Shown: positions 33,210 to 42,867, counted from the stretch's first letter. The stretch is DNA of 64,000 nt from F1-60-MAGs104 sp964355975 (GCA_964355975.1 CAYHFW010000001.1:259250-323249), one strand, 5' to 3'. Numbers and translations: made by a program. Notes: generated by a model not told the origin, from the sequence alone.

Positions 33210-34699
33210 TGGCAAAGCGCAACGGCGCCAATGCTCGGGGTGACTCTGCGCCGAGAGTCGATCCTCAAGAGGCTGCACGTCTCTTGAAGGCGATGCCTCC
33301 CAACGCGCCTGAGGCTGAGATGGCGTTGCTTGGAAGCATGCTGATCGAGCCGGGCGCGATTGGCGATGTTGTCGGAATCGTGCGCAACGCCGACGACTTT
33401 TTTCAAGACAAACACCGAACGATTTATTCGACGATGGTTGAGATCTACGACCGCACATCGTCTGTCGATGTGGTTCGCCTCAATCAGACGCTCTCGGACC
33501 GTCAAGTGCTCGATGCGATTGGCGGACTCGAATATCTCATCCAACTCTCAGAAAGCGTGCCGAGTGCTCAGTTCGCAACGGAGTACGCGCGCGCGGTGCG
33601 CGACAAAGCAACGCTGCGACAACTGATCGATGCGTCCGGCTCGACTGTGCACGATGCGTTTCATTCGACTGAAGAAGCGCAGATGGTGCTCGAGACAGCC
33701 GAGCAGCGCATCTTCTCGATTGCGCAAAACCGTGAGTCGACACCATTCGCCGATCTGCCGCAGTTGCTGCGCGAAACGATGGAGAGTTTGCAGTCCCGCG
33801 ATGGCTCGGGATTGACGGGAATTGCATCAGGATTTGAAGATGTTGATGAGATGACAAGTGGATTGCAGCGTGGCGAAATGTTGATCGTCGCAGCACGCCC
33901 TTCGATGGGAAAGACGGCGCTCGCGCTGAACATGATGGAAGGCGTTGCGCTTGCAGGGCAGCCTGTTGCGATGTTCAGTCTCGAAATGGGTCGGCAGCAG
34001 TTGGTGCAACGATTGCTGTGCGCGAAGGCTGGTGTCGATGGTCAACGCCTTCGCCGCGGCACGCTGCAAGCAGATGACAACCGCCGACTCGTTGCGGCAT
34101 GTGATGCCCTGCAGTCATCCAAGATTTTCATCGACGACACCGCAGGATTGACTCTCTTGCAGTTGCGTTCGAAGGCACGTCGAATGAAGGAGAAGTTCGA
34201 CATCGGTTGCATCTTCATTGACTATCTGCAGCTGATGAGTTCTGGATCGCGCAGCGAAAGCCGACAGGTTGAAGTCAGCGAGATCAGTCGAGGTATCAAG
34301 GCAATGGCGCGTGAACTCAACGTGCCCGTGGTGTGTTTGTCGCAGTTGAACCGTGCCGCCGAGCAGCGCGAAGGGCATCGCCCACGAATGAGTGACTTGC
34401 GCGAGTCAGGATCGATCGAACAAGACGCAGACGTCATCCTGATGTTGCACCGCGAGGAGTACTACCACCAGGGTGATCCCGAGTGGTCAGAGATGAATCT
34501 CGACAAAGTCGGGATGGCCGAACTCATTTTCGCAAAGCAGCGCAACGGACCGACAGGAGTTGTGAAACTCGTGTGGGATCAAAACTCGACGTGCTTTCGC
34601 TCGTACTCGCCGCTCTCAGCGCCAGCGGGGGTGGAGTATCGAAGTTTCGAACCGCGCGGTGGCAGTTACGGAAGTGGCAGCGACGATCTCCCGACCTGA
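33209..34699 (+). CDS. dnaB: Replicative DNA helicase DnaB
   Basis: 496 residues. An N-terminal helical domain starts PNAPEAEMALLGSMLIEPGA, and the RecA-like domain has VAARPSMGKTALALNMM (Walker A near 230), MFSLEMGRQQLVQRLL, IFIDYLQLMSSGSRSESRQV (Walker B) and CLSQLNRAAEQREGHRPRMS. These are the standard DnaB motifs, with no intein. It forms a hexamer that unwinds DNA ahead of the fork. The start ATG overlaps the stop of the HU gene. The C-terminus has an extra Ser/Gly-rich tail of about 25 residues. Confidence 0.97.
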   Translation: MAKRNGANARGDSAPRVDPQEAARLLKAMPPNAPEAEMALLGSMLIEPGAIGDVVGIVRNADDFFQDKHRTIYSTMVEIYDRTSSVDVVRLNQTLSDRQVLDAIGGLEYLIQLSESVPSAQFATEYARAVRDKATLRQLIDASGSTVHDAFHSTEEAQMVLETAEQRIFSIAQNRESTPFADLPQLLRETMESLQSRDGSGLTGIASGFEDVDEMTSGLQRGEMLIVAARPSMGKTALALNMMEGVALAGQPVAMFSLEMGRQQLVQRLLCAKAGVDGQRLRRGTLQADDNRRLVAACDALQSSKIFIDDTAGLTLLQLRSKARRMKEKFDIGCIFIDYLQLMSSGSRSESRQVEVSEISRGIKAMARELNVPVVCLSQLNRAAEQREGHRPRMSDLRESGSIEQDADVILMLHREEYYHQGDPEWSEMNLDKVGMAELIFAKQRNGPTGVVKLVWDQNSTCFRSYSPLSAPAGVEYRSFEPRGGSYGSGSDDLPT

Positions 34700-34723
34700 T
34701 TGGCTTGCATAGACTCAGCGCGC

Positions 34724-35311
34724 ATGAGTGCGGGTGAGGAGGACCAACTTCACAAGAATCAAGTTGCGCAGTGGCTTGCCCAGGCAGGTCGTGGCGACGA
34801 GCAGGCATGGAGGCTGCTCGTTGAAGAATTCGCTCCGCGCGTCTTTGGACTTCTGAGGGCGCAGCGCATCGACGCGGACCTCGCCGAAGAGCTCACACAG
34901 TCAGTCTTCGCAACGCTTGTTGAGAAACTGGCTGGATACACCGAGCAGGGGCAGTTTGAGGCTTGGATTTTTCGCGTCGCCATGAATCGGCTGCGCGATG
35001 AGATGCGCAGGCGTTCGCGCCACGCTCGATCTGGAAGCGCCGAGGGGATCGAAACCGCGAAACACTCAGGATTGGGTGGTGAGAGTTATAGGACCCTCGA
35101 AGAGTCGCAAGTCACTCTCCTAGAAGAGGCAATGGCTGAACTCTCACGCGCCGATCGAGAAATCGTCGACCTGCGGCATACCGCCGGACTGAGCTTCAAA
35201 CAGATCGCAGAGCTTCTGAAAGAGCCTGTTGGAACCCTTCTCGCTCGACACCATCGTGCGCTCGCAAGGCTGCGTGAGACAATCGAGTTACGCTCAAAGA
35301 AGCGAGGATAA
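34724..35311 (+). CDS. ECF-type RNA polymerase sigma factor
   Basis: 195 residues from ATG 34724. Region 2 covers about 25-90 (AWRLLVEEFAPRVFGLLRAQ, then AEELTQSVFATLVEKLAGY and EAWIFRVAMNRLRDEMRRRS), and region 4 near 135-185 has LSRADREIVDLRHTAGLSFK and QIAELLKEPVGTLLARHHRA. There is no region 3, as in ECF sigmas. It is followed by a single-pass membrane protein that looks like its anti-sigma and by a secreted Pro-rich protein, suggesting an envelope-stress module. It starts 24 bp after dnaB. Confidence 0.92.
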   Translation: MSAGEEDQLHKNQVAQWLAQAGRGDEQAWRLLVEEFAPRVFGLLRAQRIDADLAEELTQSVFATLVEKLAGYTEQGQFEAWIFRVAMNRLRDEMRRRSRHARSGSAEGIETAKHSGLGGESYRTLEESQVTLLEEAMAELSRADREIVDLRHTAGLSFKQIAELLKEPVGTLLARHHRALARLRETIELRSKKRG

Positions 35312-35352
35312 TTCATGCAATCGACACCCTTACCCTCCGTTCAACACCACAC

Positions 35353-35919
35353 ATGAAGCTCACTGGATTCCATTCGAGTGGTGGGGATGAGTCAGGAGAC
35401 TTTGACTCAGACCGCATCCGTGGCGCAGACGATGCGCAGAATCGTCTGCTTGAGCAAGCGCTGAACGCGCGCGGCGCGCAGTTGCGCGATCGTGCTGGAC
35501 TCGCTGATCGAGTCATGCAGTCCAACCCGCGCATCTTGCGCATGTCGGGCATGTCGGGCAGCGCTACCCATTCGCCCGTTGGCTCGATTGAAAGTTGGAA
35601 GGCACGCTGGGGAATGGGTCTGGCAATTGCGGCGTCGCTTGTCGCGGCAGTGTTTGTGACAGATGTCTTCGAGGTGCGAGACGGAAGTGCGAATCGCGCC
35701 GTTGTCGCATCTGTTGCGTCGACTGACCAAAGCGGCACCATCTCAGAACAAGTTCTCGTTTCACTCCTCGCAGGAAGTGAAGTTGTCACCGATGGTGGCG
35801 ATCACGAGTTCGTCGTTGATGGCGCGAGCGCGATGCCAGTTCTGAGGTTGCGCGACGCATCGTTTGGTGATCTGAATTCAGAAGTACAACTCACCCTCGC
35901 CTCTGCAGCGACACCCTGA
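35353..35919 (+). CDS. Single-pass membrane protein, probable anti-sigma-like regulator
   Basis: 188 residues. The N-terminal 80 residues are polar (ERD-rich, NRLLEQALNARGAQLRDRAG) and would be cytoplasmic; one transmembrane helix sits at about 86-107 (WGMGLAIAASLVAAVFVTDV); the C-terminal 80 residues are small, Ser/Ala/Val-rich and periplasmic. I recognise no zinc-binding or other catalytic motif. Position right after an ECF sigma gene and this topology suggest an anti-sigma factor, but homology was not recognised. It is 41 bp downstream of the sigma gene. Confidence 0.68.
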   Translation: MKLTGFHSSGGDESGDFDSDRIRGADDAQNRLLEQALNARGAQLRDRAGLADRVMQSNPRILRMSGMSGSATHSPVGSIESWKARWGMGLAIAASLVAAVFVTDVFEVRDGSANRAVVASVASTDQSGTISEQVLVSLLAGSEVVTDGGDHEFVVDGASAMPVLRLRDASFGDLNSEVQLTLASAATP

Positions 35920-35927
35920 GAAATGAC

Positions 35928-36716
35928 ATGATGCTCTCCATTTGCATTCTCTGCTCTTCGCTCGCCGCACCTCGAATCGATGACGATGCGGGAACGCTTC
36001 CCGCCGCGAACGCGATCATTGCTGGATGCCTGATCGGGCGCGATCAAGATGCCAATTGTCAGATGCGCCGGGCGAACGCGAATTGCCAGGTACGCAGTGG
36101 AACGCCCGATCCCGATGCACTGATCGCGGTCGCGGGAGATGTTTCGCCTGAGTGGGCGAAAACACTTGAGGATGCGCGCACGAAAGATCCAGAGACCTTT
36201 CGAATCGCACTGGCAAAGGTGGGCAAGCGGCTCGCTTCGCTTGCGGTCTTGCGTCAGCACAAGCCAGCGCTGTATGCGCTGCGCGTTGAAGAACTTCGCG
36301 TGCAAGGACAACTTGAGGGGCTCGGGGCGCAGTGGGGGAGCGCTCGTCTTGGAAATCGCCAAGAAGAGGCGCAGAAGGTTGAGTCGCAGATTCGATCGCT
36401 CGCTGGAACAATCGTCGATCTCAATCTGCGCTCGCGCGCGATGGAGTTGGCAGAGATTGACACGGTCATGCGCACGATGCGTGAGGGGCTCGAACGCGAT
36501 GCACGTGCGCGCGACGAGACCGTCAGCAAGATTGTTGATGTCTATCGCGATGGGCAGGAAGTGCCAAACCTTGCTGCGCTCTTAGGAGGTCGCTCGCCTG
36601 TCGAGGCAACGCCGCCGCTGCCTCCGTCGCCGCCCACGCCGCCGCTGCCTCCGACTCCGCCCACACCGCCGACTCCGCCGTCGCCGCCACTGCCTCCAGC
36701 GCCACCTGCGCCGTAA
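35928..36716 (+). CDS. Secreted helical protein with proline-rich tail
   Basis: 262 residues. The N-terminus (MMLSICILCSSLAAPR) is a short, poor signal sequence. A Cys-containing segment with CLIGRDQDANCQMRRANANC lies near 34-53, and a helical region follows (about 70-210, rich in Arg, Glu and Gln). The C-terminal 40 residues are almost only Pro with Leu, Ser, Thr and Ala (PPLPPSPPTPP repeated). No family is recognised. It starts 8 bp after the anti-sigma-like gene and is likely part of the same operon; the tail may span the cell wall or bind another protein. Confidence 0.66.
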   Translation: MMLSICILCSSLAAPRIDDDAGTLPAANAIIAGCLIGRDQDANCQMRRANANCQVRSGTPDPDALIAVAGDVSPEWAKTLEDARTKDPETFRIALAKVGKRLASLAVLRQHKPALYALRVEELRVQGQLEGLGAQWGSARLGNRQEEAQKVESQIRSLAGTIVDLNLRSRAMELAEIDTVMRTMREGLERDARARDETVSKIVDVYRDGQEVPNLAALLGGRSPVEATPPLPPSPPTPPLPPTPPTPPTPPSPPLPPAPPAP

Positions 36717-36726
36717 TCTGCCTTCT

Positions 36727-37725
36727 GTGGCAGCGAACAAGAAAGCACGACACTTTCCGGGAGGAATTGGAATTGCAGTTCTCGCTGCGGTGTTACTCGC
36801 GTGCGCCTGTTCGATTCCGTGGACCGTTGGTCGCGTTGATCGCGCAGGGGGTGCACCTGTTCGCAGGTATGAGGCGGGCAACCTTGAGTTGTCGTTGCTT
36901 GCCCCATCGTGGTGGCACGATTCGCCCTCTGTGCAGTCGACGATCGCAGCGCAGACTGCGGTGGGGGCCTATGTTCCAACACGCATCTTCGGAACTGATC
37001 GCCTCGGTCGTGATGTCTTTGCGCGCTGTTTGATGGGCGGTGCGGTGAGTCTGTTGATCGGACTCAGTGCCGCGCTCGTTGCGGTTGGATTCGGCACGCT
37101 GTACGGAGCGGCAAGCGCCGCGTGCGGCGGTCGCATCGATGGCTCGATGATGCGCATCGTCGATGTGCTGTATGGACTCCCGTCGATGTTGCTCGTCGTG
37201 CTCTTCGCGGTCGCGGCGGAGGGGCTGCTCGAGCGCATGGGACTTGAGCGCACTGGAACCGGGCATCAGTTCTTCGACGTTGCGATCCTGTTGCTTGCGA
37301 TCGGGGCAACGAGTTGGCTGACGGTGGCGCGTGTCATTCGCGGCCAAGTGCTCAGTCTGCGCGGGCAACTCTTTATGGAGGCGTGTCGCAGCGTTGGGGT
37401 CGGTCCATGGCGACAGTTTCGTTTGCACTACTTGCCCAATGTCATTGCGCCTGTTGCGGTCTACGCGGCGCTCGCTGTTCCTGCGGCGATTCTGTCGGAG
37501 AGTTTTCTGAGTTTTCTTGGGATCGGTGTGCGCGAACCCCTTCCATCGTGGGGCAATCTCGCCTCTGAAGGGCTCGCTGAAGTGAACACGATTCAGAGTC
37601 GTTGGTGGCTGCTGCTTTGGCCCTGCCTCTCGATCGGCGCAACCTTGCTCGCATTGAATTTTGTGGGTGACACCCTGAGAGCGACAGTCGATCCGGCATC
37701 GCGTCGACGCATTCCTACAGCGTGA
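36727..37725 (+). CDS. ABC transporter permease, DppC/OppC type (first of three)
   Basis: 332 residues with a GTG start 10 bp after the preceding stop. The N-terminal transmembrane helix is followed by a periplasmic stretch of 60 residues, then TDRLGRDVFARCLMGGAVSL and the BPD-type permease domain with VRDL-like WLTVARVIRGQVLSLRGQLF and the EAA-like loop MEACRSVGVGPWRQFRLHYL, which docks the ATPase. It ends ILSESFLSFLGIGVREPLPS. It forms a membrane channel of a peptide/nickel-type transporter. A second DppC-like gene lies in the same operon, which is unusual. The substrate-binding protein gene starts at its stop. Confidence 0.88.
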   Translation: MAANKKARHFPGGIGIAVLAAVLLACACSIPWTVGRVDRAGGAPVRRYEAGNLELSLLAPSWWHDSPSVQSTIAAQTAVGAYVPTRIFGTDRLGRDVFARCLMGGAVSLLIGLSAALVAVGFGTLYGAASAACGGRIDGSMMRIVDVLYGLPSMLLVVLFAVAAEGLLERMGLERTGTGHQFFDVAILLLAIGATSWLTVARVIRGQVLSLRGQLFMEACRSVGVGPWRQFRLHYLPNVIAPVAVYAALAVPAAILSESFLSFLGIGVREPLPSWGNLASEGLAEVNTIQSRWWLLLWPCLSIGATLLALNFVGDTLRATVDPASRRRIPTA

Positions 37726-37742
37726 TAGGATCAGAATTTCAT

Positions 37743-39677
37743 ATGCAAAATCGATTTGGAATCAAAGATTTCATCGTGATTGTTCTGTTGTTGGCGATCA
37801 TCGCGACGCTCTGGCTCTCGATGATTCAACGCGATCGGCAGTGGCCAGTGTTGCAGTCGCTCCTCGAGCAGGGGCGCAACATGGAGTCGCGCATGGCAGC
37901 GATCGAAGCCCGGTTGCAGAGTGCGGGTCCCATCGCATCTGGTGCGACCGCGGCGAACCCAGCGCAGGCGGCGCCGGTTGCATCGCGCGACGAGTCGTGG
38001 GCGCGTGCGGGAATTGCCATCGCATGGCAACCTGAGCCGGCATTTCCGAACGATCCATCAGCGGTTCCTGGATTTCGTCCAGGGGGCGAGTTTGTCGAGA
38101 TTTTCGAGGGTCAGCCGCAGAAAGTCACCCCGTATCTCTTAGCCGATGTCTACGGGTTACGGGTTGTTGATCGAGTCAGTGAGTCGCTTGCGACATTTGA
38201 CCCAAAGACGATGAAGCTCGTTGGGTCGCTCAGCGATGCATGGCAGATCGACCCAGATGGGTTGTGGATTCGAGTGCACATCAATCCCAAAGCGACATTC
38301 AGTGACCGAACGCCGGTGACTGCTGAAGATGTGCGCTGGACGTACATGGATTTCATCATGAATCCATCGATCGAAGCAGATCGAACACGCTCGACGCTTG
38401 CAGATGTCTTGGCCGAGGTCAAAGTGATCAACCCGATGACGATCGAGTTTCACTTCAAGGATTCGCTGTTCACCAACATCCTCGCAGCGCTGGGAAATCC
38501 AGTGCTTCCGAAGCATTACTTCTCACAGTTCGAGCCGGCGCAAGTCAATCAATCGACAGGTCTCTTGATGGGATCAGGCCCATTCATGCTGGAGCGAATT
38601 CCAAAGAGCGCGCAAGATCTTGCAAGCCAGTGGACGCCTGGAACAGACATTGTGATCGTGCGCAATCCCAACTGGTGGTGTGGGCGTGCACCGCTCGATC
38701 AACAGAGATTTCGAACAATCAAAGATGACCTCGCGCGCCTCGTGGCATTTCGCAACAACGAAGCATCGATGGTCTTGCCAACGCCTCCGCAGTTCAACAC
38801 CCTTTTGCGCGACGAGCCTGAGTTTGAGAAGAGCAATTACGCGCTCAAGTGGGTGAACATGCGCAGCGGCTACTCGTTCATTGCGTGGCAATGCGGCCCG
38901 CGCGGCGAGACTGGTCGTCTGACGCCATTTCAAGATGTTCGTGTTCGTCAGGCGATGACGTTGCTTCTCGATCGCGAGAAGATGATTCGCGATATCTGGG
39001 ATGGCATCGGCACCGTTTCGAAGGGGCCATTCAATCCAGAGAGCCCAGCCGCAAATGCGGCACTTTCTCCGATGCCGTTTGATCCAGAAGCCGCGCAGGT
39101 CTTGCTGAAAGAGGCAGGATGGGAAGACCGCAACGGAGACGGAATTCTCGAGAACGCCAAGGGTGAGAAGTTTGAGTTTGAGTACACCTATGCAACTGGG
39201 GGCGAGATCGGTGAACGCATCGCACGGTTCACACAGGATTCCTACAAGAAGGCTGGAATCGTCATGACCACGCGCCCAATTGATTGGAGTCGTTATCAAG
39301 ACATCATCAAGTCGCGCGACTTTGACGCACTCACGATGGCCTGGAGCGCATCAGCGCCTGAAAGTGATCCCAAGCAGATCTTTCATTCCGAGAGCATGGC
39401 GAAGGGGCGAGACAATTTTTCGCAGTGGTCGAGCCCCGCAGCAGATGCGCTCATTGAGCAGGGGCGTCGCGCGATGGACGACGAATCCCGCATGCTGATT
39501 TGGCATCAACTTGAAGCGGTCATCGCCAAAGAGCAGCCATACACGTTCATTCGTGTGGCGCCGTGGTTGCGATTCATCAAGCGCGAGTTCGGAAACGTCC
39601 GCATGTACAAGACAGGACTCACGCCCGAAGAGTTTTTCTTTGCTTCGCCGACGGCGACACAGCAGCCTGGCACCTGA
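37743..39677 (+). CDS. Extracellular solute-binding protein, family 5 (peptide/nickel type)
   Basis: 644 residues from ATG 37743. It has an N-terminal transmembrane helix (about 8-29, FIVIVLLLAIIATLW) and a coiled region to 75, instead of a lipobox, so it seems anchored by a helix. The mature part has GLRVVDRVSESLATFDPKTM, WQIDPDGLWIRVHINPKATF and DRTPVTAEDVRWTYMDFIMN, the classic SBP_bac_5 fold, and later DGILENAKGEKFEFEYTYAT. It binds the oligopeptide or similar solute in the periplasm and delivers it to the permeases. Alternative start GTG 37722 overlaps the previous stop; the ATG has AGGA upstream. Confidence 0.88.
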   Translation: MQNRFGIKDFIVIVLLLAIIATLWLSMIQRDRQWPVLQSLLEQGRNMESRMAAIEARLQSAGPIASGATAANPAQAAPVASRDESWARAGIAIAWQPEPAFPNDPSAVPGFRPGGEFVEIFEGQPQKVTPYLLADVYGLRVVDRVSESLATFDPKTMKLVGSLSDAWQIDPDGLWIRVHINPKATFSDRTPVTAEDVRWTYMDFIMNPSIEADRTRSTLADVLAEVKVINPMTIEFHFKDSLFTNILAALGNPVLPKHYFSQFEPAQVNQSTGLLMGSGPFMLERIPKSAQDLASQWTPGTDIVIVRNPNWWCGRAPLDQQRFRTIKDDLARLVAFRNNEASMVLPTPPQFNTLLRDEPEFEKSNYALKWVNMRSGYSFIAWQCGPRGETGRLTPFQDVRVRQAMTLLLDREKMIRDIWDGIGTVSKGPFNPESPAANAALSPMPFDPEAAQVLLKEAGWEDRNGDGILENAKGEKFEFEYTYATGGEIGERIARFTQDSYKKAGIVMTTRPIDWSRYQDIIKSRDFDALTMAWSASAPESDPKQIFHSESMAKGRDNFSQWSSPAADALIEQGRRAMDDESRMLIWHQLEAVIAKEQPYTFIRVAPWLRFIKREFGNVRMYKTGLTPEEFFFASPTATQQPGT

Positions 39678-39692
39678 TTCGATTGCCGTCAC

Positions 39693-41231
39693 ATGCTTCC
39701 GTACATCACTCGACGCCTGCTCTTCATGATTCCAACACTGATTGGAATGACCTTCATGGTCTATTGCCTCATCGCGCTTGCGCCCGGCGGTTTCAGTGCG
39801 AGCGCCTCTGCGGCGGCGGGCGGCGGGAGTCCTGCGGGGGGCGATCCGCGCATTGCTGAGGCTCGATTTCGTGACCGTTTTTCTCTCGACGAGTCGGTCG
39901 TGGTGCAGTATGCGCAGTGGCTTGGACGGATCTCGCCACTCAAGTTCGGATCACGCGCGCAGATTGATTCGACCGGCGAGCGCATCTACGCGCCACGCGC
40001 ACTGCCCGCGATGATGCTGGCGGCTCCATGGCAGAGCGGCGATCGATCGGCGCAAGTGCAGGCAGAAGCCGCCAAGGCGTTTCTCGCCGCAGATTCGCCA
40101 GAGGGGCTTCGGCAGCAGTATCGCGCACTTGCGCGTGAGAACAGCACTGCGCGCGAAGCATTCGTCGGCGCGCTCGCGGCGCTGCGCATCGCGTTGGCGC
40201 AGTATGCCGAAGCAACGCAGCAATCTTCACTTGTGAATTCGCGCGGAGAATTGCCGGCGTCAAACTTGAGCGCGCTACGAATCGATGTTGCTTCGCCGAA
40301 GTGGGCAGCCGTGCAAGCTGCTGCCGATGTTTCACTTGCGGCGCATGCGAAAGCCGCAGCCACGCGCGCATCGCTCGTGCGCTGTTTCGAGGCTCGACCC
40401 TTCGAGGAGGCAGGTGTGCCAGTGATTCCAGGACTCATTTCGATCGGCGCACCCGATATGGGGTGGAGCCGCACAAAGAATCGCCCGGTTGCGCGACTGA
40501 TTCTCGAGGCGCTTCCTGTCACGCTGCTGATCAATCTCATCGCCTTCCCGATGATTTACCTCGTCGCGATTCCGACGGGAATGCTTGCTGCAGCGCGTCG
40601 CGGTTCGTGGTTCGACGTGCTCAGTGGTGGATTCTTCATCGCGCTCTGGTCGATCCCGGTTGTGTGGGCGGGCGTGCTCGCGGTTGGATTCCTCGCAAAC
40701 AAGCAATATTTGGGTCTCTTCCCAGTTGCAGGGCTTCACGCGACGAACGCATCGTCCATCGCATTCCTGCCGAGTTGGACCTCGGGAGGCTTTCAGCCTG
40801 GATGGATCTTGGATCTCGGCTGGCATCTTGTGCTTCCAGTGGTCTGTCTGGTCTACGCAGGATTTGCGGTGCTCTCGCGTCAAACGCGCGCGGCAATGCT
40901 CGACAACTTCAATGCCGACTACGTGCGCACAGCGAAAGCAAAGGGCGTCTCGCGGAGAGACATCGTGCTGCGACATGTCTTTCGAAACTCGCTCTTGCCG
41001 CTGATCACGATGTTTGTCTCGATCTTTCCAGCGATGCTTTCTGGAAGCGTCATCGTTGAGAAGATTTTTTCGATTCCTGGAATGGGATCGCTCATGCTTG
41101 AGGCAGTGAGCCTGCACGACTCTGAGGTGATGCTTGCGAACACGATCATGGTCGGATGCGTGAGTCTGATCGCGTTGTTGATCGCAGACATTCTCTATGC
41201 GCTGGCAGATCCGAGAGTCTCCTATGCCTGA
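39693..41231 (+). CDS. ABC transporter permease, DppB/OppB type with a long insertion
   Basis: 512 residues, much longer than the usual 310-340. The N-terminus is standard (ITRRLLFMIPTLIGMTFMVY), but about 170 Ala-rich, mostly polar residues (about 40-250) lie before the second helix. From 260 it is a normal permease: ALPVTLLINLIAFPMIYLVA, then GFAVLSRQTRAAMLDNFNAD with YVRTAKAKGVSRRDIVLRHV as the ATPase-docking loop and FSIPGMGSLMLEAVSLHD. The insertion is probably periplasmic. It starts 15 bp after the binding-protein gene. Confidence 0.87.
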   Translation: MLPYITRRLLFMIPTLIGMTFMVYCLIALAPGGFSASASAAAGGGSPAGGDPRIAEARFRDRFSLDESVVVQYAQWLGRISPLKFGSRAQIDSTGERIYAPRALPAMMLAAPWQSGDRSAQVQAEAAKAFLAADSPEGLRQQYRALARENSTAREAFVGALAALRIALAQYAEATQQSSLVNSRGELPASNLSALRIDVASPKWAAVQAAADVSLAAHAKAAATRASLVRCFEARPFEEAGVPVIPGLISIGAPDMGWSRTKNRPVARLILEALPVTLLINLIAFPMIYLVAIPTGMLAAARRGSWFDVLSGGFFIALWSIPVVWAGVLAVGFLANKQYLGLFPVAGLHATNASSIAFLPSWTSGGFQPGWILDLGWHLVLPVVCLVYAGFAVLSRQTRAAMLDNFNADYVRTAKAKGVSRRDIVLRHVFRNSLLPLITMFVSIFPAMLSGSVIVEKIFSIPGMGSLMLEAVSLHDSEVMLANTIMVGCVSLIALLIADILYALADPRVSYA

Positions 41232-42867
41232 CGCAATCTCTGGCGTCGAAGCAATGCGTGGCCTTGGCGCGGCCGAAGCGCGTGGATTCTGGGCCGACGC
41301 TTGGTCGCGTGTGCTGAAGGGTCGCCCCGCACTCTTCGCGATCGGATGGATCGGCCTCGTTGCGCTTGGGGCGGTGCTTGCGCCATTTGTCGCCAACGCA
41401 AATCCGCTGTGGGTTCAAGTCATCGGTGCTGACGGTGCGATCACAGCGTCGAGTTCGCCCCTCTGGGAGTCGCTGACCGCCGCCGACCTTTTGCTCTTCT
41501 TCGGGACGATCGCAGGAACTGTCTGGCTCGCGGTGCCTGTCAAGATGCCCCGCGGCGAGCGACTCGGAGTGCTCGTTGTGATGGCAGTGATCGCAGGGTT
41601 CACGATCGTGTTTGCATCGTTCGCTGGCGATTGGCTCGATGAGCCAGAGCGCACTGGATGGACGCACGCGCTTGGACAGTGGATCTCGGACCCCTTGAAT
41701 GTGTGGAGGCGGGTGGTCGTTTGCGCAGTGATTGCTCTGCCGTTCGCGCTGATTGCGCTTGCGATCCCATTTCTGCTTTCGCTGCGCGCGCGTTGCATCG
41801 TGGTGGCACTCGCGCTCGCTGCTGTGGCAGTCGCAGCAGGTGCGCGTTGGCAGTCGGTGCCCGTCGACTTCGATCGATATGTCACACAAGAGGCGGCAGG
41901 ACGCATTCGCTGCGTTTACACACTGATTCCATGGAGCCCCGATCGTCTGCGCAGCGAGTTGATTACTGTGCCGCCGATGTCGAGCGTCGCGCAGGCGTAT
42001 CACGCAAAGGACGCAGCGGCAGGGCGTGAGTTTGAACGATTTGCAGCCGCGGTGGCAAAGGCGAATCGCGATGGCAACGAAGAACTCGCCGTGCGGGCGC
42101 GCGCTGACGTCGAGCAGGTTGCTCGACAGAGATCGTCGTTGCAGCGCGAGTGGAAGCCGCTCTTGACGAGTCCGTTCGCGACTCACGCGTTCATCTTGGG
42201 AACCGACTCAAACGGTGCGGATGTCTTGGCGCAATTGCTGTGGGCATGTCGCCTCTCAATCTCGGTGGGCTTCGTTTCGACTGGAATTGCAGTCATGATC
42301 GGCGTCACGATGGGATCGATCATGGGATACTTCGGCGGCAAGATCGACATGCTGCTCTTTCGAGTCGTCGAGATTTTCATGGCGGTGCCAGTGCTCTTCT
42401 TGCTCATCGTCGCGGCTGGGGTGTTGCCACGCAGCACCTATGTCATGATGGCAATCATTGGGTGCCTCTCATGGACTGGCGCCGCGCGGTTCACGCGCGC
42501 AGAATTTATGAAGTTGCGCCATCAAGACTTTGTGCAGGGGGCGCGTGCATCTGGTCTTCCGCTGCGATCGATTCTCTTTCGGCACATGCTTCCGAACGGC
42601 GTCACGCCGGTGCTCGTCGATGCGAGTTTCGCCATCGCAGGAGCGATCATCGCCGAGGCGACGCTTTCATATCTGGGACTTGGTCCAGACAATCAAGCAT
42701 CATGGGGCAAGTTGCTCTCGAGCGCGACGGGAACGACTGGAACATTCGTCTGGTGGCTCGCGATCTTCCCAGGTGCCGCCATTTTCTTCTCGGTGCTGGC
42801 ATACAACATTCTGGGTGGATCGCTGCGCGACGCGATCGACCCCAAACTTCGCAAGGCGGCTCACTAA
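41224..42867 (+). CDS. ABC transporter permease, DppC/OppC type with long N-terminal extension
   Basis: 547 residues from ATG 41224, overlapping the previous stop by 8 bases. The N-terminal 320 residues are extra: several hydrophobic helices (FAIGWIGLVALGAVLAPFVA, LLLFFGTIAGTVWLAV, VVVCAVIALPFALIALAIPF) and a long hydrophilic segment with a helical RARADVEQVARQRSSLQREW stretch. The OppC-like core starts near 325 with ILGTDSNGADVLAQLLWACR and has RFTRAEFMKLRHQDFVQGAR and ASGLPLRSILFRHMLPN as the docking loop, ending EATLSYLGLGPDNQASWGKL. It partners the OppB-like gene before it. Confidence 0.86.
   Translation: MPDAISGVEAMRGLGAAEARGFWADAWSRVLKGRPALFAIGWIGLVALGAVLAPFVANANPLWVQVIGADGAITASSSPLWESLTAADLLLFFGTIAGTVWLAVPVKMPRGERLGVLVVMAVIAGFTIVFASFAGDWLDEPERTGWTHALGQWISDPLNVWRRVVVCAVIALPFALIALAIPFLLSLRARCIVVALALAAVAVAAGARWQSVPVDFDRYVTQEAAGRIRCVYTLIPWSPDRLRSELITVPPMSSVAQAYHAKDAAAGREFERFAAAVAKANRDGNEELAVRARADVEQVARQRSSLQREWKPLLTSPFATHAFILGTDSNGADVLAQLLWACRLSISVGFVSTGIAVMIGVTMGSIMGYFGGKIDMLLFRVVEIFMAVPVLFLLIVAAGVLPRSTYVMMAIIGCLSWTGAARFTRAEFMKLRHQDFVQGARASGLPLRSILFRHMLPNGVTPVLVDASFAIAGAIIAEATLSYLGLGPDNQASWGKLLSSATGTTGTFVWWLAIFPGAAIFFSVLAYNILGGSLRDAIDPKLRKAAH

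Noticed and set aside
36536..36753. Gly/Ala-rich antisense frames opposite the proline tail
   Set aside because: Reverse complement of Pro codons gives Gly/Arg-rich peptides automatically; no independent evidence.
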